Below, one piece after another: positions 31,826-40,654 of a DNA stretch of 64,000 nt (the stretch's first letter is position 1; every line of letters starts with the position of its first letter). The position numbers and the translations under genes were made by a program. Source of the DNA: Bradyrhizobium sp. CB1650 (GTDB lineage: Bacteria > Pseudomonadota > Alphaproteobacteria > Rhizobiales > Xanthobacteraceae); contig NZ_CP121695.1 of assembly GCF_029761915.1 (NCBI RefSeq), forward strand, positions 8,089,501 to 8,153,500. Reading direction: 5' to 3'. Below the pieces are notes generated by a model, which made no database searches, had not been told where the DNA came from, and was given only the letters and a program-made list of their open reading frames with translations.

Positions 31826-33156
31826 GCGACCGTCTCCTCAAAGCTGCACGTCTCGCCCTGCCCCTGCCGCAAAAAGGCCCGCAGCTCCTCGATCGAGGCG
31901 ATGGCCCGATCGGTGAGTGGATCAGAGCCTTGCTTGTACTCACCGACCTTGATCAAGAACTCGGTCTCAGCGTAGCGCGAGAGCAGATCACGGAAGAAGG
32001 ATGCCGCCTTGCGATGGGGCACTGACACGATCGCATCCATGACGCGGCTGCGGCTCGACAGCACATCGATAGCCGGAAAATGCTCTTGAGAGGCCAGCGC
32101 GCGCGAGAGAATAATATGGCCATCAAGGATGCCGCGTGATTCTTCCGCTATTGGATCACCCGTACCATCGCCTTCGACAAGCACGGTATAGAAGGCCGTA
32201 ATGGAGCCATGCTCGCCCATGCCGGCGCGCTCCAACAAGCCCGGCAACAGCGCAAAAACGGAGGGCGGAAAGCCGCGCCGGGTCGGCGGCTCTCCTGCGG
32301 CAAGGCCGATTTCACGCATGGCGCGGCTAAATCGCGTCAAAGAATCCATCATCAGAACGACACGAAGGCCCTGATCACGAAAATATTCGGCCAGCGCCGT
32401 CGCCATATGGGCGCATTGGGCCCGCTCCATCGCCGAACGGTCGGAGGTCTCCACCACAACGACGGAACGGCGAAGGGCCTCGCCTAGATGGCGTTCGATG
32501 AATTCACGCACCTCTCGACCACGTTCGCCGATCAGCGCAACGATGGTGACGTCGGCCGCAGCGCCTCTTACGATTTGCGACATCAGCGTCGACTTTCCGC
32601 AACCGGCATCACCATAGATTCCGATCCGCTGACCTTCTCCACACGTCAGAAGACCATCCAGGACCCGGACGCCGAGCGGAAACGGCTGTTCAATCGCGCG
32701 CCGTTTCATCGGATTGGGTGCCCTGCCGCGCAGCGGGCGGGCTTCGCCGGCTTTTATCAGGCCCTTGCCATCGAGCGGACGGCCAAAACTGTCGATGACG
32801 CGGCCGAGCAAATCGGGGCCGACAGCCACTTCCTGCATTCGCCCGGTCGTCACCACCTCCGCACGATTAGACAGCCCCACCATGTCCCCGATCGGCGTGA
32901 GTAACACCCCGTCCGGCAACAGACCGATCACCTCGGCCTCGAGCGACCATCCGCTGCGAGGATCCTGCAATAGGCATAGTTCTCCGACCCGCGCCTCCGG
33001 CAAGACGGCGTGCAGCAGCGTGCCGACCGCCCGCGTTATCCGGCCGCGGACGGCGCGTGTATCGATCTGCTTGGCGGAAGATCTCAAGGATGAGAGTGCG
33101 GCCCTTACAGTTCCTTCTGCGGCAGCGGCATCATGGGTTGGTCGTTGCACGGTCAC
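31801..33156 (-). CDS. rhcN: RhcN, T3SS ATPase
   Basis: Hexameric secretion ATPase of the FliI/YscN family, 451 residues. Walker A GIYGDAGCGKSTLMSQIV, Walker B GLRVVLMMDSLTRFSRAMRE, and the family block AAGEPPTRRGFPPSVFALLP are all intact. The C-terminal domain ends TCSFEETVAWISRLTA. It strips chaperones from effectors and energises export at the inner membrane. The start is a GTG at 33156 (VTVQRPTHDAAAAEG) that overlaps the nolV TGA as GTGA, showing tight coupling. Confidence 0.95.
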   Translation of the reverse strand: MTVQRPTHDAAAAEGTVRAALSSLRSSAKQIDTRAVRGRITRAVGTLLHAVLPEARVGELCLLQDPRSGWSLEAEVIGLLPDGVLLTPIGDMVGLSNRAEVVTTGRMQEVAVGPDLLGRVIDSFGRPLDGKGLIKAGEARPLRGRAPNPMKRRAIEQPFPLGVRVLDGLLTCGEGQRIGIYGDAGCGKSTLMSQIVRGAAADVTIVALIGERGREVREFIERHLGEALRRSVVVVETSDRSAMERAQCAHMATALAEYFRDQGLRVVLMMDSLTRFSRAMREIGLAAGEPPTRRGFPPSVFALLPGLLERAGMGEHGSITAFYTVLVEGDGTGDPIAEESRGILDGHIILSRALASQEHFPAIDVLSSRSRVMDAIVSVPHRKAASFFRDLLSRYAETEFLIKVGEYKQGSDPLTDRAIASIEELRAFLRQGQGETCSFEETVAWISRLTA

Positions 33157-33773
33157 GATTCACCCTCCCGCGACAAACCAAACCCCAGACGCAGCGCGCG
33201 CAGCTGCGCGGCAAGGTCGAGATCGACATTGCCAAACTCGCTCCACAAGACACATTGGTCCGCGCTCAGCGCCGGATCCGCCTCAATCCGGACCTTCGGC
33301 CGACCCTCCAGTCCGTCATAGTCCTTGAACTCACTGGCCAGCAGGTCGGCTTTCACTGGGGATACGTGAAGGCAAACTTCCGTGTTCTTATATCTTTGCT
33401 CGATGGCATGACGAACGCCGCGCACCAGCATCTCGCCCGGATCAAACGCGCCAAGCAGATCGCTAAGGATCTCAAGGACCAGCTGCGGCAATTCCCGCTC
33501 CAGAACCGCCTTCCGCTGCGCCAGTTCACAAGTAGCCTGGGCAATCAGCCGCGCCATTTCCTCTGCGCCCGCCTTTGCACCCTCGGCGCGGCCCCGCGTC
33601 CGTTGCCGCTCATACGCCTGGCGTGCCCAACCGCGAACCCGCTGCAGATGCCGCTCGGCAGCGTCCCGCGCCCGTACGGCATCGTGCCAGATCTCGAGCT
33701 GCGCTGCTGGGATCAGCGGTCCAAGAGGCCGAATCTGGGGGGCCGCGGGCGATGCTGGGGCATCGGCCGTCAT
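33153..33773 (-). CDS. nolV: NolV, T3SS ATPase regulator (YscL/RhcL family)
   Basis: 206 residues, the stator of the RhcN ATPase. Helical N-terminal half with alternating charged residues (IWHDAVRARDAAERHLQRVR, GWARQAYERQRTRGRAEGAK) and the conserved C-terminal part (LERELPQLVLEILSDLLGAF, DQCVLWSEFGNVDLDLAAQL). Upstream gene nolU overlaps by four bases (ATGA) and downstream rhcN by four (GTGA). Confidence 0.9.
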   Translation of the reverse strand: MTADAPASPAAPQIRPLGPLIPAAQLEIWHDAVRARDAAERHLQRVRGWARQAYERQRTRGRAEGAKAGAEEMARLIAQATCELAQRKAVLERELPQLVLEILSDLLGAFDPGEMLVRGVRHAIEQRYKNTEVCLHVSPVKADLLASEFKDYDGLEGRPKVRIEADPALSADQCVLWSEFGNVDLDLAAQLRALRLGFGLSREGES

Positions 33774-34402
33774 GCCCTCGCAGCCTCTGTGCCCAAATGG
33801 GCCACGACTTGGGAAAGTAGCAGGCCTGCTGCACTACGGTGTTCAGCAGCTGGATTCTCCGCGGCCGTGCCAATGGGCAAGCGCAGAAGCACGCGGATAC
33901 GATCAAGCGATGAAGCCTCTTCGAGCCAGGCGCCGAGACAAGCATGCCCGTCATATTCGATCTGTCGAGCCAATTGCTCTGGATCTACGATCGGGGTCGT
34001 TGCGACGGCACTGGATAGATGTCGGACTGCAAAAGCATGCGCTTCGGCCCCGATCATCTCGACCAATACTGACAGATCGTGCCTGGAAACCAGCTTGAGG
34101 ATGGAGCGTGCATGCCACATGCTGCCCGCGAGCAGCGCAGCCCGGCGCGGTTCATGCCCGAGGAGAGGATCTTCGTTCCAGTCGGCGCTGCCCACCTTCA
34201 CCTCGCTGCCCAGCAGCAGTTCCGCCAGTCTTGGCTGCAGCCTGGCGCTCTGCTGTAGCCGAACCAATGTGGAAGGCGAAAGCAGCGGGTCAAGAAGCCC
34301 AGCAAAACGACTGGAATCGACCGAGGCAGCAAGCTCGCGCAGCCGATCGGCAGCGAGCGTGAAGGAACGATTGGGTTCGGTGGATGACATCGATGCCGAC
34401 AT
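33770..34402 (-). CDS. nolU: NolU, T3SS accessory protein (YscK/RhcK type)
   Basis: 210 residues, soluble, leucine- and alanine-rich. It is recognised mainly by position (rhcJ-nolU-nolV-rhcN) and by stretches such as LLDPLLSPSTLVRLQQSARL, LLGHEPRRAALLAGSMWHAR and AEHRSAAGLLLSQVVAHLGT. YscK-type proteins belong to the cytoplasmic sorting platform with YscQ and YscL. A second ATG four codons in (MSSTEPNRS) is equally possible. It overlaps nolV by four bases. Confidence 0.85.
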   Translation of the reverse strand: MSASMSSTEPNRSFTLAADRLRELAASVDSSRFAGLLDPLLSPSTLVRLQQSARLQPRLAELLLGSEVKVGSADWNEDPLLGHEPRRAALLAGSMWHARSILKLVSRHDLSVLVEMIGAEAHAFAVRHLSSAVATTPIVDPEQLARQIEYDGHACLGAWLEEASSLDRIRVLLRLPIGTAAENPAAEHRSAAGLLLSQVVAHLGTEAARA

Positions 34403-34413
34403 GAGCGTCCCGA

Positions 34414-35280
34414 CTATGTCGCATCAGCAATCATCTTTTTGCCAGCCGATTGCTCAGCAGGCACACTCGAGCGTCTACCGAACATGCTCAGCTTGCGCGA
34501 TGATTGTCCAAACTGACGCACACGCGGGCCCAGCAATACGTAAGCTACGATGCCGATTACCGCTCCGGCGCCTCCCACAGCAAGGGCAAGTGACGGCATT
34601 GAACCGGCTCTGGCTGACTGAGCCGCAGCGGCTGGCGGCGCGGCCGACTGCTCGAACGGAGCGCGCTCGACCGGCACGAAGACGACCGCGACCTTGTCGT
34701 AAGACAGCCCTTCAATGCTGTTTGCGACGAGCATCTTGATCTGCGGCAACAGGGCCGAGAGTTTCGCGTTGGAGCCGTGGCGAATGAAAACCGAGGCCGA
34801 GGATGGGGTCGCATCTTGCCGCAACAAGTCGTTCTTCGGCAGAACGACGTGGACACGTGCTGAAAGCACGCCATCTATATCGCTGATGGTGCGCGACAAT
34901 TCTTCGCTTAGAGCGTAAACGTAACGTGCCCGCTCCTCGATCGGTGAAGCAACGAGGCCCGATCCTTTGAACACCTCGCCGAGATTCTTGAAGGATTGGC
35001 GCGGCAGCCCCTCAACATTTAGCAGGTCAATCGAATAGGCGAGCTGCTTTTCCTCGACCTGGATTGTGCTGGTTCCGTCCTTGGCGACAACACGGACAGC
35101 ATCGACGCCCTTGCCAAGGAGAAGCGCGAGCATCTCATTGGCCTCGCGCTCCTGAATTTTGGTGTAGAGATCAGCCTTACAGCCGATCAGCGGGAGGAGA
35201 AAGGGCAGAGCAAGACACACGCGAAACCGCCGCCAGAAATGACCGCCGCCACAGCTACCCCTTTTCATCACGCCAATCAT
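34414..35280 (-). CDS. rhcJ: RhcJ, T3SS inner-membrane ring lipoprotein (YscJ/SctJ family)
   Basis: 288 residues. Signal peptide with lipobox (LALPFLLPLIGCKADLYTKI, Cys of IGC). The ring-building domains have the signature LYTKIQEREANEMLALLLGK...VDAVRVVAKDGTSTIQVEEK and SRTISDIDGVLSARVHVVLP. Near the end is one membrane segment (LALAVGGAGAVIGIVAYVLL) followed by a basic tail. It forms the inner-membrane ring with the SctD-like protein encoded at 48257. Second gene of the nolB operon. Confidence 0.94.
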   Translation of the reverse strand: MIGVMKRGSCGGGHFWRRFRVCLALPFLLPLIGCKADLYTKIQEREANEMLALLLGKGVDAVRVVAKDGTSTIQVEEKQLAYSIDLLNVEGLPRQSFKNLGEVFKGSGLVASPIEERARYVYALSEELSRTISDIDGVLSARVHVVLPKNDLLRQDATPSSASVFIRHGSNAKLSALLPQIKMLVANSIEGLSYDKVAVVFVPVERAPFEQSAAPPAAAAQSARAGSMPSLALAVGGAGAVIGIVAYVLLGPRVRQFGQSSRKLSMFGRRSSVPAEQSAGKKMIADAT

Positions 35281-35288
35281 CGACGCAC

Positions 35289-35801
35289 TCAGCCGGCCGA
35301 CAGCAGCTTATTCAGTGACGAACTGACAGCGCTGGTGCCCTTGGAGACGAGGGAAACCTGAATGACGTCTCTGTATACGTCTCGCAGATTCGTCATCATC
35401 GAATCGAAGTCGGCTCCAACCGGTTTAACAGTCGTATGCGCACCGGCACTGTCCGTCTGCAAAAGCGGCTGAGTAGCCGGCCCAGGCTGCACGCCGGTCA
35501 CGGCAGCTGGCGCAATCGCCGGAGGAATAGCACGGCCGTGGTACATGCTCGAAAGGGTTTGGAGGATTCGGTCACCCGGCGGGTTTGCCAGCACATTCGT
35601 GCGCTGGACCTCCAATATCGGCGGAGGCGCTGCGGGCCCGTCCGCGAGCGAGCAAGCAGATCCCTGATTGGAAACTACTTGCGCCAGAGACTGCTCAAAG
35701 CACACCTGCTCGCCAAGAGCTGCCGGCGAGCAGGCATTGGAAAGGCAGTCGGCTGAATTGGGAGAGATCGGCGTTGCGCCTAACAACAAGGAATGAGTCA
35801 T
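35289..35801 (-). CDS. nolB: NolB/NopB-type secreted T3SS protein
   Basis: About 170 residues from ATG 35801 (MTHSLLLGATPISPNSADCL). The open frame begins 18 codons earlier at 35855, but that ATG is part of the tts box, and TtsI-driven transcripts start downstream of the box. The C-terminal half (FDSMMTNLRDVYRDVIQVSL, VSKGTSAVSSSLNKLLSAG) matches the NolB/SctI-like inner-rod pattern: a short amphipathic helix ending in a serine-rich tail. First gene of the rhc operon, as in other rhizobia. Confidence 0.85.
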   Translation of the reverse strand: MTHSLLLGATPISPNSADCLSNACSPAALGEQVCFEQSLAQVVSNQGSACSLADGPAAPPPILEVQRTNVLANPPGDRILQTLSSMYHGRAIPPAIAPAAVTGVQPGPATQPLLQTDSAGAHTTVKPVGADFDSMMTNLRDVYRDVIQVSLVSKGTSAVSSSLNKLLSAG

Positions 35802-35852
35802 TGTGCTCGTGTGATGAGACCTAGGCGTTTTGACCGATGAACCGATGAAGTT

Positions 35853-35882
35853 CATAGGCTGGCGAGCTGACGAAAACCTGAC
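35853..35882 (-). promoter_or_regulatory. tts box for the nolB-rhcU operon
   Basis: On the minus strand GTCAGGTTTTCGTCAGCTCG then CCAGCCTATG, a good match to the TtsI-binding consensus. It lies about 50 bases upstream of the chosen nolB start. The divergent nolW gene has no box of its own orientation. Confidence 0.88.
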
Positions 35883-35954
35883 GAAGATCGGGCTGACTGC
35901 GTCATCTAAAGATCACGTTTGGCTTCCAAGCTGGGGGGAAATTCCAACTTCGTG

Positions 35955-36668
35955 ATGAGAAGGCGTCCGGGAATGGTCGCGCGATCCACCATGGTACAAA
36001 TTTTGAAAAGGGTTCTTTGTGTCGGCGTTTTCGTGTGTCTCGGAATGATGCGCTCGTTTGGCGCATCCCTTTCACTGCCGTCAGCTCCTTATAGCTACAC
36101 CGTTCTCGATCAGGATCTTTCTGCGGCGCTGCAGGAGTTCGGAAACAACCTCAACATCAGGGTCAATGTCAGCGTCGAGGTCAGGGGCCGGATTCGCGGA
36201 CGAATGCCGGACCTTCCGCCACGAGAATTCCTCGACCGTTTGACCGCCCTCTACAATCTTCAGTGGTATTACGACGGGCTGGTCCTCTACATCTCCGCTG
36301 CCCACGAGGCGCAAAGCCGGTTGATTGTGTTGAACCCGATCAGCTTCGATGCGTTCAAGTCCGCGCTCGACGCGCTCAACATCTCTGATGAGCGCTATAT
36401 CGTGAAACCGGCTCCGGGAGAGGGCCTCATCCTTGCTTCTGGCCCACCCCGATTTGTTGCGCTGGTGGACCAGACCCTTAAGGGCCTCGTGGCGGAGGCG
36501 CAGGCCCGGCGCAATCCCGTCGCGGCCGAAAAGCCACAGCGTGAGTCGGTTTTAATGTTATTTCGCGGCTCTTCGAGCACGGTCTTTCGGGACGGGCGGC
36601 CGGAAGGTTCTCTCGAAACGCCACACCAGGAGGGCATTTCGCGCGAACCCGGTCCAGGCCAGAAGTGA
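35955..36668 (+). CDS. nolW: NolW/RhcC1, N-terminal secretin subunit
   Basis: Outer-membrane secretin part of about 237 residues. The frame opens with TTG at 35919, but the ATG at 35955 (MRRRPGMVARSTMVQILKRV) gives the usual NolW length and a signal peptide (VLCVGVFVCLGMMRSFGASL). The mature part has the secretin N0/N1 domains (YTVLDQDLSAALQEFGNNLN, VRGRIRGRMPDLPPREFLDR, LYNLQWYYDGLVLYISAAHE). The pore-forming domain is absent because it is encoded separately as rhcC2. Divergent from nolB. Confidence 0.9.
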   Translation: MRRRPGMVARSTMVQILKRVLCVGVFVCLGMMRSFGASLSLPSAPYSYTVLDQDLSAALQEFGNNLNIRVNVSVEVRGRIRGRMPDLPPREFLDRLTALYNLQWYYDGLVLYISAAHEAQSRLIVLNPISFDAFKSALDALNISDERYIVKPAPGEGLILASGPPRFVALVDQTLKGLVAEAQARRNPVAAEKPQRESVLMLFRGSSSTVFRDGRPEGSLETPHQEGISREPGPGQK

Positions 36669-36736
36669 TGGTCGAAGATGCGAGACCCCTTCGAACGGAG
36701 TCGGTCCATCCGGCGTCAGCCTATATTCGTCCGATC

Positions 36737-36768
36737 GTCAGCTTCTCGAAAGCTAAGGTCCCCAGCAT
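36737..36768 (+). promoter_or_regulatory. tts box for the proline-rich effector candidate
   Basis: GTCAGCTTCTCGAAAGCTAA followed by GGTCCCCAGCATG; nearly perfect consensus, plus strand, about 205 bases upstream of the GTG start at 36974. Confidence 0.92.
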
Positions 36769-36973
36769 GAGCCTGCGAGGTCTGGACGGCTGCCTTGTTT
36801 GTGGCAGCCCCGGATGTATGGATCAGAGACCGGGTGCTCGAGGGAAAAGTGGGTAGCGCCATCTTTTAACGTGGCGCAAGAAGTTCAATGCGAGCCTCCG
36901 AACGCGCGCTTCTAAGCTAGCTGATGCTTCGCATCGCTCGATGCGCTCTCCATCAATTGAAAGGAGGAACAGG

Positions 36974-37840
36974 GTGGATCTCAATGCAGTCGCCCCGGCG
37001 AATACGAGCCCGGAGCCCGACACACCGCGGACGGCTACAGATACAACCGAGTTCGAGCGGCAGCTCAGCGTCACACAGGCTGGCGCTTCGCCCCATGGCG
37101 TTGCCCCTCCAGTACTGCAGCGCGAGGCTTATTCACCCTATCTGGACGCCGGCCATCCCTACTCTCCATACTTCGATACTGGGCACCTCTATCTGCCATA
37201 TCCAGATTTAGCGCACGATTCGCCAGACTCTGGTTGGCAGGATACTCTATATACGGCTCCTGCGGCCGACGCCGCGCCAGAGCCGGCAAACGGCTCGCAG
37301 CACCTCTCGCAGCAGTCCATCGCTCAGGCGATCGAGGAACATCCCGGCTTCGATCAAGACCTGATATGGCAGAATCTGGATGTCGGCCCGTTGGATGCCG
37401 AGCCACCGCACGTTGAGCCATCACAAGCGGGGCCATCGCATGCAGGACCATCGCGCGGCGCCCCTTTGCAGGGTGAGCCGTCGCAAGCCGGCCCCTCCCA
37501 TGCGCGGCCATTGCAAGCGGAACCGCCTCAAGCTGGGTCTTCCGCGGCTGGACCGCCAGAACTTTCCGAGTTCCGTATGCAGGACGGACATCTCGCCAAG
37601 GATTACTGGGTGTTTGCTGGCCAAACAGCCACAGGCGCTCAGATCGACATGCTGGAGCGCAGCGGAGTGAAGCCGAGCAAGGACCACCCGACAGTTTTCA
37701 CCATTCTCGGGGTGCCTCATACGGCCGAATGGAGAGAAGAGGACTTCATTCGTCTCACACCGTCGCTAGACCCGACCCTATGGCCTGAAGACTGCGAGCA
37801 AGACCAACCTGCAGACGCGGAAGATCCGCCCATCCGCTAA
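36974..37840 (+). CDS. proline-rich predicted T3SS effector (uncharacterised)
   Basis: 288 residues from a GTG at 36974. This start is chosen because AAAGGAGG lies just upstream (36960-36967); an ATG at 36941 lies before that site. Regions: a tyrosine-rich repeat (REAYSPYLDAGHPYSPYFDT, GHLYLPYPDLAHDS); a Pro/Ser/Ala/Gln repeat of 5-6-residue units (PSQAGPSHAGPSRGAPLQGE and on); and a folded C-terminal part (DYWVFAGQTATGAQIDMLER, HPTVFTILGVPHTAEWREED). The last part resembles the module repeated in the IS21-split effector (ILQSLGLLPSRDVPMTVFLI, HGQPYTAE). The tts box upstream and the unusual low-complexity build support secretion through the T3SS. Function unknown; no catalytic motif seen. Confidence 0.75.
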   Translation: MDLNAVAPANTSPEPDTPRTATDTTEFERQLSVTQAGASPHGVAPPVLQREAYSPYLDAGHPYSPYFDTGHLYLPYPDLAHDSPDSGWQDTLYTAPAADAAPEPANGSQHLSQQSIAQAIEEHPGFDQDLIWQNLDVGPLDAEPPHVEPSQAGPSHAGPSRGAPLQGEPSQAGPSHARPLQAEPPQAGSSAAGPPELSEFRMQDGHLAKDYWVFAGQTATGAQIDMLERSGVKPSKDHPTVFTILGVPHTAEWREEDFIRLTPSLDPTLWPEDCEQDQPADAEDPPIR

Positions 37841-38029
37841 CGGTGCAGCCGAGCCACGGCAGAGTGATCTCCGCGGAGCGGACGCCGACCTTGCCGATGG
37901 CACGAGCCCCTGGCGAGAGGCGGCCTTGCCGGCGGGTATTCCGCGGCCAAGCTTTTCTTTTCGGGGCCGCTTCATAAGTGCCCAGGCCAGGGCCTGCGCC
38001 GAAGAGCATTGCAATTTGACGCGAAATCA
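37841..38029. other. short spacer
   Basis: No feature seen other than short antisense frames. Confidence 0.4.
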
Positions 38030-38332
38030 GGTCCATCAGGCTGTTGAAGAAGTCCAATCGGCGGGCGATAAGACGAATGTCGTCGTCGCCTTCGAGGTAT
38101 ATCTCACTTCAAGCGAGCCATCGGCGAGTTCTTCTGCCCAACGCTGCCTCTAGCGGCTCCATCTCGTCGCTTCGTTCCATGTGAACTCGACGGCATCGCC
38201 TTCGCAACTGCCATGTACTGCCCCCGTGAGGCAGTCCAAGGCGGATTCGCCGCCTTCCTTTGTGAACAGAATATAAGAGCTCGCCCCAGCGATGTGGTGA
38301 TCGGGCGTTTCCACGACACGCCATTTGCCCAT
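38030..38332 (-). pseudogene. frameshifted small conserved hypothetical gene
   Basis: Start MGKWRVVETPDHHIAGASSY at 38332, continuing ILFTKEGGESALDCLTGAVH and GDAVEFTWN. The coherent reading then moves to another frame (DEMEPLEAALG), back (WAEELADGSLEV), and to a third (IYLEGDDDIRLIARRLDFFN). The pieces line up as one protein of about 100 residues of a kind I recall as a common rhizobial hypothetical, but three frame changes make this copy dead. No function known. Confidence 0.6.
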
Positions 38333-38336
38333 ACGC

Positions 38337-38770
38337 TCATAGCTGCACCGCTAGCAGCTTGGGCAGGCGGATCAGATTGTAGGCCGCGAGCGCAAACGTA
38401 GGAACTCCTCTATCTCGGGATGTTGGACATCGAGGTAGACCGGCGCTGAGCCGCGGCGCAATGAGCCCCGACTGAGCGACAGCGTCAGGCCGTCCATGAC
38501 GTGGATAAACGAGATGATGCACGAAGTAGCACCGCCCCTCACTCTCTCGCCGATCGATCGAACATTCCCCCTGTCTCGCCCGAAATGGTCGGCTATGCGT
38601 TGGGTTGCATTACTTCGTAATCCCGCTGCCGCCGTCGCGGACCTTGCTTAAGCGGAACGGCCGGCCCGGCTCAACAACCCTGTCTGCGAGCCACGTCCGG
38701 AAGAATTCTTCATGGGCCTTTGCATCAACGCTCACGCGCGCCTCCGTCACCAGATTGCTAAAGGATGTGG
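38337..38770 (-). pseudogene. mosaic of relics: unknown fragment, NrdA-like fragment, IS5-type transposase tail
   Basis: Three pieces read on the minus strand. At 38610-38770: FSNLVTEARVSVDAKAHEEF then FRTWLADRVVEPGRPFRLSK, ending in a stop; family unknown. At 38386-38520: MDGLTLSLSRGSLRRGSAPV then YLDVQHPEIEEFLRLR, which resembles the ribonucleotide reductase large-subunit segment around GxRRGxxxxYLxxxHxDIEEFL. At 38337-38400: FALAAYNLIRLPKLLA, a typical end of an IS5/IS1182-type transposase, fused to the previous piece at about 38395. Confidence 0.5.
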
Positions 38771-38821
38771 GACTATCAGGCCATGCTCATGTCCCTCCAG
38801 TACGGCCAAATAGCACTAGGG

Positions 38822-40654
38822 CTACGGAGATGCGGCCAGCGACGTTTTAGGCTGGCCTTCCGCCGAGAGCGGACCGAACTCGATGGCCTGCCGCTCGAAC
38901 AAACTGCGATAGATGCCGCCGGGTTGCACGATCAGTGCCGGATGCGTGCCCTGCTCGACTATCTCGCCGCGATCGAACACCAGGATGCGGTCGAGGCCGC
39001 GCACCGTCGACAGGCGGTGCGCGATTACGATCGAGGTGCGGTACTTCATCAGTCGTTCCATCGCCTCTTGGATCAGCGCCTCCGATTCCGAATCCAGGCT
39101 CGACGTCGCCTCGTCCAGGATCAACACTGGCGCATCGGCAAGGAACGCGCGCGCCAGCGCAACGCGCTGCCGCTCGCCGCCCGACAGATTTACGCCGCGC
39201 TCACCCACCAGTGTGCCGTAGCCCTTCGGCGATCGCATGATGAAGTCATGCGCATTGGCGAGCCTCGCTGCCTGTTTGATCGCCGCCATGCTGGCGCCGG
39301 GTCGGCCATAGGCGATGTTTTCAGCCAACGAGCGGTGAAACAGGATCGGCTCCTGCTCCACGATCGCGATCTGGCTGCGCAACGATTGCTGCGTGGCCAG
39401 CGCGATGTCCTGCCCGTCGATCAGGATCCGGCCGCCGGAGACGTCGTAGAGCCGCTGAAGCAGCTTGACGAACGTGGTCTTGCCGGAGCCGGAGCGCCCG
39501 ACCAGACCGATCCGCTCGCCGGCGCGGATGGTGATCGACAATCCGTTATAGAGCGGCGCGCGATCGCCCTCATAGAGGAAGGTGACGTCCTCGAACGTGA
39601 TCCTCCCACCGTGAATGTTGATCGGCTTGGCGTCGGAGGCATCGACAATTCCGATCGGCTCGCCATAGAAGGTAACGAGTTCCTCCATGTCGTTGACGGA
39701 GCGCTGCAGATTGTTGATGTGCATCCCTACGTCACGCAAATAGGCGTGGATGATGTAATAGCTTGTCAACACATAGGTGACGTCGCCCGGAGAGGCGCGC
39801 CCCGCAATCCACAGCAGGATGGCGCCGCCGATCACCGAAGCACGAAAACACAAGAGCATCACGAGCTGCACCGTGCTCGTGCCGTTGGACCGCAGCCAGG
39901 TGCGCTGCACCCGCGCCCGCCAGCGTCTGACGACACCGTCAAGCCGCGCATCCTCACGCGCCTCAGCACCGAAAGATTTCACCACAATATTGCAAGTGAG
40001 TGCGTCCGCTAGCGTGCCGCTGACTTTGCTGTCCCAGGCGTTGGAGACGCGCGCCGCTGGCGCGATGTAGCCGATCGTCAATGCCGCCGTGATGGCAACA
40101 TAGATCACTGCGCCGAGGCCGATCACTGCGCCGACCTCGGGCCAATGCAGGCCGAGCAGGATCGTCGAGCCCACGAGCACCGCGAGCGACGGCAACAATG
40201 CCATCAGGATCGTGTGGTTAAGCAGGTCGATCGCCCACATGCCGCGGGTGATCTTGCGCACGGTCGAGCCGGCGAACGAGTTAGCGTGCCAGTCGGTTGA
40301 GAAGCGCTGCACGCGCATGAAGGCCCCACGGGCCACATCCGACATGGTCTTCAACGTGAACGGCACGATCGCCTGCAAGCCCATAAACCGGAATATAATT
40401 GAGAGCAGACCAAGCGCGAGGGTACCAGCGAACGCAATCAGTGCCGCATGTCGCGCCGCTTGGTCGGAGGGGCCCGACGTCAATGCATCCACCAGACGGC
40501 CGGAATAGACCGGCATGAATAGGTCGGCGACCGTCGCACCTAAGAAGCCGACGAGGATAATCGTGGCACGGACTGGCTGCTTCAGCCAGTGCTCCAACGC
40601 AAACGGGAGAACCAAGCTGATTGCGGCGGGTCGTTTGTCATCTTGACTGGTCAT
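38822..40654 (-). CDS. ABC exporter, fused membrane and ATPase domains (MsbA/ABCB type)
   Basis: About 610 residues from ATG 40654 (MTSQDDKRPAAISLVLPFAL); the frame extends 21 codons further without support. The N-terminal domain has six membrane helices. The ATPase domain has Walker A RIGLVGRSGSGKTTFVKLLQ, Q-loop IAIVEQEPILFHRSLAENIA, signature GVNLSGGERQRVALARAFLA, Walker B APVLILDEATSSLDSES and H-loop SIVIAHRLSTV. This is a homodimeric exporter of lipids, peptides or drugs; substrate unknown. No partner genes adjoin it. The sequence is intact and its GC-rich, housekeeping-like codon use differs from nearby relics. Confidence 0.92.
   Translation of the reverse strand: MTSQDDKRPAAISLVLPFALEHWLKQPVRATIILVGFLGATVADLFMPVYSGRLVDALTSGPSDQAARHAALIAFAGTLALGLLSIIFRFMGLQAIVPFTLKTMSDVARGAFMRVQRFSTDWHANSFAGSTVRKITRGMWAIDLLNHTILMALLPSLAVLVGSTILLGLHWPEVGAVIGLGAVIYVAITAALTIGYIAPAARVSNAWDSKVSGTLADALTCNIVVKSFGAEAREDARLDGVVRRWRARVQRTWLRSNGTSTVQLVMLLCFRASVIGGAILLWIAGRASPGDVTYVLTSYYIIHAYLRDVGMHINNLQRSVNDMEELVTFYGEPIGIVDASDAKPINIHGGRITFEDVTFLYEGDRAPLYNGLSITIRAGERIGLVGRSGSGKTTFVKLLQRLYDVSGGRILIDGQDIALATQQSLRSQIAIVEQEPILFHRSLAENIAYGRPGASMAAIKQAARLANAHDFIMRSPKGYGTLVGERGVNLSGGERQRVALARAFLADAPVLILDEATSSLDSESEALIQEAMERLMKYRTSIVIAHRLSTVRGLDRILVFDRGEIVEQGTHPALIVQPGGIYRSLFERQAIEFGPLSAEGQPKTSLAASP

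Noticed and set aside
33057..34739. 560-residue plus-strand open frame
   Set aside because: Antisense to nolV, nolU and rhcJ; low-complexity Ser/Arg/Pro composition with no motif.
36669..36856. Small plus-strand frame 36665-36856
   Set aside because: It runs through the tts box and has no ribosome-binding site.
38765..40012. 415-residue plus-strand open frame
   Set aside because: It lies antisense to the ABC exporter, whose Walker and signature motifs are unmistakable; the frame only reflects GC-rich codon use.
40563..40579. TGGCACGGACTGGCTGC as a sigma-54 promoter
   Set aside because: GG-GC spacing is one base short and it lies inside the ABC exporter gene.
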